This document shows positions 55,980 through 64,000 of a stretch of 64,000 bases of DNA, one piece after another (positions within the stretch are counted from its first letter, which is position 1; every line of letters starts with the position of its first letter). Source of the DNA: Anthoceros angustus. Taxonomy: Eukaryota > Streptophyta > Anthocerotopsida > Anthocerotales > Anthocerotaceae. Location of the stretch: assembly GCA_010909165.1 (NCBI GenBank), contig MU008150.1, positions 496,001 to 560,000 on the forward strand, written 5' to 3'. A program made the translations under genes and the position numbers. The notes under the pieces were generated by a model. It made no database searches, was not told the origin of the DNA, and worked only from the letters and a program-made list of their open reading frames with translations.

Positions 55980-56697
55980 CACCACAAGAGAGGCATCACA
56001 TCATCATCATCAGTACGTCCACAAACCTGACACTCCAAGTCTTTGGGTGGAGCCACATTGTAGGCCGTGAAGTTGAGGGTCCAAATTGGGTAAGTGGCAT
56101 GGTGCGAGTTCTTGAGGTGATCCTTCCATCTTCGCCATCGATACTTCAAGCTCAAGCACTCCATCTTTGCCTACTCGCACGACTGCAAGATGACTCGGGT
56201 GGATACCTCCAAGGTGTTGCCTCGCTTCCGGCGTGTAGACATAATCTCCAACTTCGAACTTGCGCACCTTGGGTTTCCATGTCCCTCCTCTTGTGTAAGC
56301 ATAGCATAGTTGATCCCTGTGTTGCGCTATGGGGAGGTTCTCCATTGCCAGGCATGATCCGTTGAAAGCTCACCGCCTTTCCGTGTGTCTCGAGGCAATC
56401 ATCCTGATTGCAATCCAATCGGGTGCTTGTAGCCTTGCTTGCCTCATGGCAAAATGGTTGTCGCCATACAACAAGTAGTATGGCGAAAAATTGCTCAAGG
56501 TCGCTTGATTGCTCACCCTGTACCCTAGCACTAAGTATGGCATCCCTTCATCCCATGTCTTCGGGTCATTTGTGAGACAATACTTTCGCAAGGCCCGCTT
56601 GAAAGTCTGCACCAAGCGTTCAGCAAGTCCATCGGCGCTTGTTCTCTTCCGGCCTGCTGCTATGGGGCCTCCATTAACGACCCTGGGGCCCACTTAG
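55980..56697 (-). pseudogene. Ty3/gypsy integrase C-terminal half
   Basis: Minus frame 56697-56370 reads SADGLAERLVQTFKRALRK (third catalytic Glu region), then YLVLGYRVSNQATLSNFSPY and LLYGDNHFAMR, typical of the end of the gypsy integrase core. After a frame change, 56345-56010 has KVRKFEVGDYVYTPEA, the SH3-like C-terminal domain (VGDYV). The 5' part is missing: the frame starts right after the ORF remnant at 56709 begins. Frame shifts near 56350 and in the C-terminal domain. Confidence 0.85.
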
Positions 56698-56977
56698 CGC
56701 GTTGTCCAATGGCTGGACAACGTATTGCTACACACGACGCCGTCCGAGGCATCATGTTCTCGATGGCCAAGAAGAACGGTTTCTTCCCTTTCGAGGAGCG
56801 GCAGTATACTCTGCCCAATGGCGTCTCGATCAGAGCTGACCTTTTCTTGACGCGAGGGGACGAGGTCTCGGTTGCGGATGTGGTTATCACTGACCCAACT
56901 AGAGTTTCTGTTAGTGACCATGTCATCATCAACCCTCAGGTTGGGTGGCGGAATGGAGCGCAACTAAGAACATTTAC

Positions 56978-56981
56978 AAGT
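56978..56981 (+). other. target-site duplication AAGT (left)
   Basis: AAGT directly before the element end AACATGATAA is repeated directly after the other end at 58628-58631. Removing one copy plus the element restores contiguous coding-like sequence. Confidence 0.65.
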
Positions 56982-57529
56982 AACATGATAATTTTTGAAG
57001 GGGGGGAATATAGTAACCCCCTTCGGTCGAGACAGCACCCCCTTGTCACGAAGAACACCTTTCCTAGAACAGCATATCTACCCTACTTTGATAATGCGCA
57101 CACCCCTTCTGAGGTCATACCTTTGATAAAAGATGCACTTTCAAGTCTACACCCGAGAACTGGAGCACAGTAGGGTGTGGGCCCATTTGCGTTTTAGTAG
57201 AATGCGTAGAGGGCTGCCATTTTCATATGTTTATTACAACCGAAAACTTTTACTTTCAAGTGGTGGAACACAATGAAAACAATCTGTACTGTGGAGTTTC
57301 ATTTCAGTGGTCGTGAGAACATTGCAACAAACAACTGGTAAAGGAGGAAGTGGTCATCAGCATCGACAATAGCCATTGAAGAGTGCGGCCCGGCGACTCA
57401 TCCATGCCTTGCAACTAAGTCAAGTACCACCGCCATATTCGAGGTGGTCCATATTGTCCTACCGAAGTTGTCGTTCTCCTCCATTGCTTGCCTCTTCAAT
57501 AGTATCATTCTTGCCTTGATCCATGCCAT

Positions 57530-57915
57530 GCCGGGCCGGGCCGGCGCCCATAGGCAAGGCATGGCGTGTGCGCCGGCCGGCCGGCGCCCATGGATAGGGT
57601 GGTGTAGGGAGGCGCCGGCCGGCCGCCACAGGCAAGGCATGGCGTGTTGGAGGGCGTGCGGCCGGGAGGCAAGGCATGGCGTGTTGGAGGGAGGCGCCGG
57701 CCGGCCGCCCACCCTCCGCGCACCACCCGTAGGCCCACCGATGGGTGGCGGAGGGAGGCGCCGGCCGGCCGCCCACCCTCCGCGCACCACCCGTGGGTGG
57801 GCAAACGGGTGGTGCGCTGGCGAGGGCCGGGCCGGGCGCCGCCTCAAACACCACCCGTAGGCCCACCGATGGGTGGCGGTGTGGAGGGAGGGCGCCGGCC
57901 GGCCGGCGCCCTCCC
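57530..57915. repeat. GC-palindrome array in element 2
   Basis: Units of GCGCCGGCCGGCCGCC or GGCGCCGGCCGGCCGGCGCC are separated by 40-60 bp of words such as AGGCAAGGCATGGCGTG and CACCCGTAGGCCCACCGATG. The strongest palindromes are at about 57568, 57613, 57698, 57760 and 57890. Open frames across it on both strands are artefacts. Confidence 0.85.
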
Positions 57916-58011
57916 TCCGCGTGCCCATTGTGGTCCTCCTTTCCACGCACCCCCTGTACGTGGCACTTCCATCGAAAATTCAGTAGGCTAACCTTAGAAG
58001 CAAATGCCGTC

Positions 58012-58224
58012 TGAAATCGAGCCAGCATCTGGTCGGTCGAGTGTAGAGGGTACTCCTCCCGGAATCATCTGTATGCGGTGGACAAAAAAGCGATAAGGGA
58101 TAAGCTCTACGAGTTGCATGGCTTCATACAACCTGCGAGTCAAAGTGCCGCTAAAGATAGTGATGACAATGCAGGAGAAGCTGGACCAAGTGATGACGAA
58201 GGATTGAACTCTGGGGATGAGTGA
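58012..58224 (+). pseudogene. acidic C-terminal tail of a possible transposase
   Basis: An open frame without a start reads NHLYAVDKKAIRDKLYELHG, then a Ser/Asp/Glu-rich tail (AKDSDDNAGEAGPSDDE) and a stop at 58222. A basic-helical segment followed by an acidic tail is common at the ends of transposases. It is the only coding-like sequence left in element 2, so it may be what remains of its own protein. Identity not recognised. Confidence 0.4.
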
Positions 58225-58959
58225 AACCGAAATCTCGCTTTTTCCTGTGGTCCCGAGTTAATGTTGTAAGTCCGTTGTCATGTTACCGTGTTAGGGAAAT
58301 ACCCTGTCCGTGGCTTTTGTGGTGTCATAACAAAACCACATTTTCCTCCCAAAACTGAGTTTACAGTCGTTCCTTCCCGGCAGGAACGGCCTTCCTCACC
58401 ATTCCTACTTTGCATTATTTCCCTAGGTTCGAGTTTGCGACTACCATTCGACACAAACATTGCTGGATGGAAAGTAGTAACTTCACTGGGTGACACCCTT
58501 TTTTTCGGAGCTGTTTTTCGCAATGCCTTCAAAACGCTATTTTAGAGCCCATCAAAAACCCTCTTCAGAAATTATTTGCGGAAAACCCCCTTCGAGATTA
58601 TTCACCCCCTTCAAAAATTATCATGTTAAGTACAGGCTCATGCAGCAAGGTCACATTTTCATCCCCCCTTGCTATTGAAACCCATGGTTCCTTGGGTAAG
58701 GTTTTTTCTCGTTTTATCAAGGAGTGCGCAAGGGCCTACCACAACGATAGGGGCGGGTTTAGCCTCCCTCTTTCCAGTGTCGTGGCATATTTCACGCCAT
58801 GGGTTTCCATCGCCCTGCAAAGGGCGTTGGCTAGCGCCATCTTTAGGACGATCACGAGTGTTGGAGACGCCGCATCTGCAACACCAGTAGTAAGTCGGCC
58901 CTTCCCTATCTCAAACGGTGACATCTTGGGGCCGGTTGGGGGTTATAGGGTAGATTAGT

Positions 58960-59640
58960 GTGGGGGTACGCCCCCCTGGCTTGGGGCCCCGTCATGGGTT
59001 GTCCCCTTTCGCCTCGGGGTAGGTGGGATTTCCCAATCTCGTTCTTTTTATAAAGTCTCCACATTCGCCTGACTTAAGGAGCAACGACGTCCTTTTTATA
59101 AAGTCTCCACGTTCGCCTGACTTAAAGGAGCAACGACGTTCTTTTTATAAAGTCTTCACATTCGCCTGACTTGAGGAGCAACGAAGAGCACAGGCTACAC
59201 AACGGAGTATGCCGCGAATCGTAATGAAAGCATTGCTATGGCAGCAAGGATGAAATCCAATTTGGTTTTTGTGAGCTCATGAGCTCACCAAAATTGAAGT
59301 GTGCCGCTATTCGTGTCCCACCAGGTATTTAGTAAAAGGCGAAAGAATAATTGATTTGACTTGACCATGCGACTCCAATAGGAATCGGAATGAGTAAGTA
59401 GTGAGAAAGAGGCGACTAAGACACAACCGGCAATATGGGATAAATATAATGTGTGCACGGAACGGACTTCCGCCCGGTCTCATGAGCAGAGGACAAATCG
59501 ACTTCAGAGTGGTGGAAGGACCAGGCTTTGAACTGCTACATGCTTCAGATATTTGCTGAATCGATGGACAGTGGGTTGTCTATTTTTGAAGCCGAATTGG
59601 CTGGATAATTTTGTGTTCCTCGACATAGATTTTGCATCGT
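58960..59640. other. spacer with a three-unit tandem repeat
   Basis: TTCTTTTTATAAAGTCTCCA is repeated three times at about 50-bp spacing (59040-59190), with CGCCTGACTTAAGGAGCAAC between. No gene is supported. Confidence 0.7.
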
Positions 59641-60580
59641 GCTCCAGTTGCCTTGAGCGTCTGTACAGGGATATGTAAGAGGAAGGTATCGTTGCACCTG
59701 ATGCTGTCACAATTGTGTGCCTCCTGCAGGCATGTGGAAGTCTGGGCCCACCTACTTTCGATGACGGGAAGCAGCTTCATGCTCAAATTAGGGGACAAGA
59801 GCTTGAAAAGGATGTATTTGTAGGCATCAGTTTGGTACATATGTGTGCAAAGTTTGGCGATGTAAAGGATGCTCGGAGAGTGTTTGATGGCCTGGTTCAC
59901 AAGAACGTGGTGACATGGAATGCTATGGCTGCATATGATGTTGTGATGCTTGTGTCTGTCTTGCAGGCATGCGCAAGTATTGGCACGAAAGCTTTGGAGA
60001 ATTAGGGAAAGCAGCTTCATGTGCATATTAGAGACCGAGGGCTTGAAGTTGATGTTCGTAGCCAACAGCTTGGTAAACATGTTTGCAAAGTGCGGCAGCT
60101 TGGAGGATGCCCAGGGCATGTTTGATGGACTCGGACAAAAGAATGTCGTCACTTGGAATGCTATGATTGCAGGATATTCCCAGCAGGGTATGGGGCGGGA
60201 AGCCCATCTCCTTTACAACGCCATGCAAGAAGAAGGCATCGTTGCACCTAGTTCTGTAACATTTGTGTGCCTCCTGGAGGCATGTGCAAGTTTGGGCACC
60301 CCAGCTTTGGAGACAGGAACACACCTTCATGCACAAATTAGAGAACAAGGACTGCAAGCTGATGTATTTGTCGCCAGCAGTTTGGTGAACATGTATGCAA
60401 AGTGTGGCAGCCTAGAGCATGCTAGGGACATGTTTGACAGACTTGTGTGGAAAAAAATGTGGTGACATGGAGTGCCATGATAGGAGGATATTCCCACCAG
60501 GGCATGGGCCAGGAAGCCCTTCATCTCTACAGGTCCATGCAAGCATGTCAGCGTGTCAACAAAGTCGGCGACGGCCATCA
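59640..60580 (+). pseudogene. PPR pseudogene fragment
   Basis: Frames read IVCLLQACGSLGPP, QLHAQIRGQELEKDVFVG, DARRVFDGLVHKNVVTWNAM, then a shortened linker and ACASIGTKALEN-stop. In other frames follow LVNMFAKCGSLEDAQGMF, MIAGYSQQGMGREAHLLY, ACASLGTPALETGTHLHA, and after one more shift VTWSAMIGGYSHQGMGQEAL, ending in an unrelated T-rich region. It is most similar to the middle repeats of the gene at 49900-52287, on the same strand, and lacks N-terminal and E regions. It is likely a truncated duplicate. Confidence 0.8.
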
Positions 60581-62427
60581 AACCCTAATGCTACGAATTT
60601 TTTTTTGAGACATGCATTCTGTACACCGGAAGGAGGATTTGGAGAATCGTTGTTATACTTGCAACACTCCGAAACTGTCCGGCATATCGAAACAAAGTTT
60701 TCAATGGGACTGTATGTTCTTGAGAGATTTTTTCTAGAGAGATTTTTAGAGCTGAGCATTCGGTACACCAACTTTTAGCTCCAAAAAATGTTTTCCATCT
60801 CAAAATGCTCTCATTTTAGAATTGAGCATTCGATACACCAACTTTAACTCCGTAGTGATTTCCATCGCCCAAAACGCCCTCATTCAAATTTCCAGGGATT
60901 TCATTGAGAAGAATACTCGCAATCCAAATCTCTAAACCTTGAATTCCAGCATCCGAGATGTAGAAGAAGAAGAAGAATTGTATTTAAGTCCACTAAGGAC
61001 GGATTTTCGTCATGGGACTGAAATATAGCAACTACATAGATTGCGATAAAATGGTTTGGACGAATGCAAAGGTAAAATTCAAACAAGATAAATAATCTTT
61101 AATTAATCAACAGTGTCAATGAAAATACGTGAATGAGGGCTAAACACCACCAATTCATCCTTACGAAAGAAAGTCACTTGACCTAGAGCACGAGCAGCTC
61201 TGAAAGCGGGTAACTTCTCCTTCTTAGTCTTCCATTGCAATGGTGTAAGATCCTAATTGATGTATAACTGAGTTGTCCGTAACATAGACCTAGCCATCAT
61301 AACCTGGAGGCAATAATCCATAGAGTGAAAAGTCCTAATCAATATGAGCTCTCTATCAGGATCCTTTCCAAGCTAGAAGGCTCGAGGAATGACCACATCG
61401 ACCTCTAGCCAATTGAGAAACTCTTTTGCAGCCACAAGTGGTGCAACAATATCATTACCAAGACCAAAATTTCTCAAGTTCAAAATACGTTGAGCATGGT
61501 CCCCGTCGTCTCAGAAACAATTTCCGATATTATGTTACCACCGGGATAAGAAGAAGCAAGGGATCATTAAACACTAGGAGGTTTTTACCAGTAAGCTTCT
61601 CAAAATATGTAGATTAAATTTATTCCATTGAAGTGAAATAATCTCGAAATATGTAGATTAAATTTATTCCATTGAAGTAAAATAATTTTTCAAATTCATG
61701 GCTTTCTTCTGTATAGTTCGTGAAGAAACTTCATTTTCTAACTTCATTTTGTAACTTCATGTGGGTTAGCGTTATTAAATAAAGTAAGGAAAGTAAGGCA
61801 TCAACCTTGGAGATGCTTTGTACTCATCTCAGCGGTCGGGGATGCGGGCCAGCTGTTCCCGCTGTTGCAGAGAGGGAAGTTGCTGTTGTCCGGCAACTGT
61901 GGTGTCAATGCCAGTCAAGCCGCGCGTGTCAGTTGTTCAGTTGAGCGAGCAAATAGAAACAATCGGTGAAAGTGGAACTTCGTGTTGGTGGTACGGTTTC
62001 AGAGCAGGTAGAAGCAACGTGACGCACTGATGATGAAAATTGCTTGGATTTTGCTGCTGCTTGTCGCATCTTGCACATGCGCCTGGCACCGTCCCTGCTG
62101 TCGATCAAACGTCCACACCAACTCCTTGACTGTTGAAGGAAGTCTCAGATGCCGTCTGCTTTGAATCAACAAACGACATTGTTCTAATTCCCTTCAACTC
62201 CCCAAGCACGTCCGGAAGTCTCCCTTTTCCCAGCTACCGACATTGTGAGCCCGGACATCTCCTTTTCCCAGCTACCAACATTGTGTGCAATGCAGCGGAA
62301 TAGACATGCTTAGAGAAGCCGTTTGCAAGCCAGGAGCTCTGGCTTTGTTTTGTCGTGCACAAGACGCAGATGTCTTAAAACCTGCTGAATAGGTGAGGGA
62401 AGAGACAGAAATCGGGCATTACAGAGA
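60581..62427. other. intergenic, short repeats, promoter of the LysM gene
   Basis: No gene. GAGCATTCGGTACACCAACTTT recurs near 60756 and 60823, and ATGTAGATTAAATTTATTCC recurs at 61606 and 61652 (47-bp spacing). CCTTTTCCCAGCTACC recurs at about 62222 and 62262. The DNA from about 61800 onward, before the ATG at 62428, is likely leader and promoter; no TATA box can be assigned. Confidence 0.4.
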
Positions 62428-64000
62428 ATGGCAGCTCGCAGATCCGGCACGGTTAGGTGCGACGAGCTCGTCCTTGTCTTGCTGCTCTTCAGGTTGCTCT
62501 TTGGAGCTGAGGGCCAGGCTGTGCCGGCGGCCTGCCCGGCCACCTGCACGGATGCGCAGGCGTATTTCATTGCCAGCCCGACTGCCCCTTCTCCTTTCAC
62601 TTTTGGAGCGATTGCCAACAACTTCAACATCGCCGTTGTGGATCTGGCGGGAGCAAACAACGAGGACTTGACAGATCTTTCGACAGTCGGAGGCATTATT
62701 GTGCAGGCCTCTGGAGAAGTGCGAGTGCCCCTCCCGACCTGTTCCTGCAAGGGAGGGGTATACACCGCAGACAATGTCACCTACACGGTGCAATCTGGAG
62801 ACAGCCTGTCCGCCATTGCGTCGGTGACCTATGGCGGACTCGTTATTTACCAGGACATAGCTACCGCGAACAACATCGGCGATCCTTCCCTGATAGAGGT
62901 GTGATGTCCACTGGATGCGGTTTGGAAACCTTGCTTTCGCTTCCATCTCTGACACAAGGCTCTGGATCCGATTTCTCTGCTCTGTTTGTGCAGCCTGGAC
63001 AGCAGTTCGTCATCCCTATTCCTTGCACTTGCGTGGCACGGCCTGAAACTCCGCCCGCAGTGGCTCTGTCCTACGTGATCGTTCTCAACGACGACTATAC
63101 TCTGGTTGCGAGCAAGTTCAACACAAATGCAGATGCTGTTGTGTCACTCAACCCTTCTGTGAATGCTTCTGCCCTGGTTGCAGGCCAAGTGATCGAGGTT
63201 CCTCTTCCTGGTAAAATCACAACGCCAACGTAGCAGTCATACAAGACAGACTCCATGTGATGCTCCTTTTCCTTGATCTGACATGGAACTGACAAGATGG
63301 TGTTTGATTCATCCATCCTGTACACTGTCAGCTTGCTCTTTCAATCTGTCAACTGGGAGTCTCCTGGTGGCCTACGATGCCTACACTGTCACTGCAGGCA
63401 CCTGCGTGCAATGCAATTGCAGGGCTTCGGAGTCAGGGGATCCTACTGGCGAATGTGTGCCATTCCCGGCCTCCGATTCCTGCTCCGCCAGCTTGACGTG
63501 CCCTGGCACGAACCTGACCATCGGGAGCTCAATTACAGTACAGAAAACGGCTTCCTCCTGTGAGGTCACCACATGCTCATACGACGGATACTCCACTTCG
63601 GCAGGCATACTCACCAAGTAAGTAACAAGTCATGTGCTGCTGGACGGTAGTACTGATGGTGCCTTGCCCAGCTACTCAACCTATGCATGTCATGCCCGTG
63701 ATGCTCTGCTTGCAACTTGCAACTGGCATTTACAGCCACTGATCGATGTAACGTGTCCTGTCGCTGGTGGTGCAGAGTGCAGAACGAAACCGTGACTGGA
63801 ATCTGTTCAGGTGAGAATGCCAGACCTAGAACCAACAGGGCATGCCAGCTTGCGTATGGGTGCATACAGTGTGCATTCCGTGATATGTCAGGTCGGGGCA
63901 GGACACGGCAGGGCATGAGTGTATGGTTGTGTGGTGACGTCTTGGATTGACAAGTCTGTGGTCGTGCTTGATGCAGAGATTGCAACACCCCCGCCTCCTC
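62428..64000 (+). CDS. LysM-domain protein, LYM/CEBiP type (partial)
   Basis: Exons 62428-62898, 62994-63210, 63332-63617 and 63776-63810, and a fifth beginning at 63977 that runs off the window; introns are 95, 121, 158 and 166 bp with GT-AG ends and consistent phases. A signal peptide (LVLVLLLFRLLFGAEGQA) comes first. The first LysM is weak (about residues 35-95). A second LysM, YTVQSGDSLSAIASVTYGGL...IEPGQQFVIPIP, spans the first intron. The third is YVIVLNDDYTLVASKFN...VPLPAC. The LysMs are separated by Cys pairs (CSC, CTC, CNC), followed by a Cys-rich domain and, in exon 5, a Pro-rich start (IATPPPP) before the expected GPI anchor. This is the layout of plant LYM/CEBiP proteins that bind chitin or peptidoglycan at the cell surface with LysM kinases. 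Confidence 0.88.

Larger units (their letters stand above)
56982..58627. mobile_element. inverted-terminal-repeat DNA transposon (element 2)
   Basis: A 1646-bp insertion with terminal inverted repeats: the left end AACATGATAATTTTTGAAGG plus a G run matches the reverse complement of the right end (58627 back to about 58600). It is flanked by a 4-bp duplication AAGT. The left subterminal part is rich in CCCCC/GGGGG runs; a GC-palindrome array fills 57530-57915; a short acidic coding tail remains at 58012-58224. It lacks a full transposase and is therefore non-autonomous. The terminal sequence is shared with 10135/12719, so this is a family. The 4-bp duplication rules out standard hAT (8 bp) and Mutator (9 bp) types, but I cannot name a superfamily. 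Confidence 0.75.
56709..58958 (+). pseudogene. interrupted ORF, nuclease-like mobile-element protein
   Basis: The N-terminal part (56709-56981) reads ATHDAVRGIMFSMAKK, LPNGVSIRADLFLTRGDEVS and VADVVITDPTRVSV. After the 1.65-kb insertion, the C-terminal part (58632-58958) reads KYRLMQQGHIFIPLAIETHG in a frame that joins to ATKNIY before the insertion once a single-base shift is allowed, then SLGKVFSRFIKECARA and WVSIALQRALA. The pattern AD...ADV.I....PLAIETHG...ALQR is seen in uncharacterised proteins of transposon-rich algal and plant genomes, and the ADL/ADVVI pair could be a PD-(D/E)xK-like core; this is inference. It is dead through insertion plus the frame shift. Confidence 0.55.

Noticed and set aside
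57398-58028. Several long frames across the GC-palindrome array
   Set aside because: Present on both strands and in several frames and explained by the repeated GC words.

Overview
The window is plant nuclear DNA. The evidence is plant-type TTTAGGG repeats, PLS-class pentatricopeptide repeat (PPR) genes, an LYM-type LysM receptor-like protein, a CYP71-clan cytochrome P450 with GT-AG introns, and many Ty1/copia and Ty3/gypsy remnants. All introns that could be placed are short (about 65-160 bp). With the PPR style (long 'QACAS...GKQLHAQI' repeats) this suggests a seedless land plant (fern, lycophyte or bryophyte), but the sequence alone does not fix the species.

Layout. 1-2.8 kb: decayed gag-like coding sequence (minus). 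2.82-7.75 kb: an old Ty1/copia element with both LTRs and an extremely GC-rich leader. 8.0-10.13 kb: gag-like and gypsy integrase remnants (minus). 10.13-12.72 kb: a stretch bounded by inverted termini with GC palindromes inside. 12.77-14.16 kb: an unrecognised spliced gene (minus), 3' truncated and with three homopolymer frameshifts. 14.2-19.9 kb: mostly leader-like or non-coding DNA with a second gag-like remnant. 19.90-21.67 kb: an apparently intact, unrecognised ten-exon gene (plus). 21.9-27.5 kb: a second copia element with a tandemly repeated LTR-leader. 27.6-30.5 kb: a DNA-methyltransferase-like fragment, another decayed fragment and an LTR. 30.5-31.5 kb: gypsy integrase with an in-frame 30-bp repeat, and a copia end. 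33.0-35.1 kb: complete five-exon P450 (minus). 37-38.9 kb: DUF7869-like transposon protein remnant. 41.0-45.5 kb: tandem duplication of about 2.25 kb, each copy with a telomere-like tract. 45.8-46.2 kb: broken J-domain. 46.6-47.8 kb: three different minisatellites. 48.0-52.3 kb: head-to-head PPR pseudogene and PPR gene. 54.7-55.2 kb: minisatellites. 56.0-59.0 kb: gypsy integrase end, then an ORF interrupted by a 1.65-kb inverted-terminal-repeat element. 59.6-60.6 kb: PPR pseudogene. 62.4-64.0 kb: start of an LysM gene running off the window.

Likely functional host genes are the P450, the 795-residue PPR protein, the LysM protein and the ten-exon gene. They do not form a pathway. The most notable observations are a transposon family with GC-palindrome cores and inverted termini, caught inside an older coding sequence with a 4-bp target duplication; the uncharacterised ten-exon gene; an organellar ssDNA-binding PDF-like motif fused to PPRs; a bacterial-style DNA methyltransferase fragment; and telomere-like tracts inside a tandem duplication.
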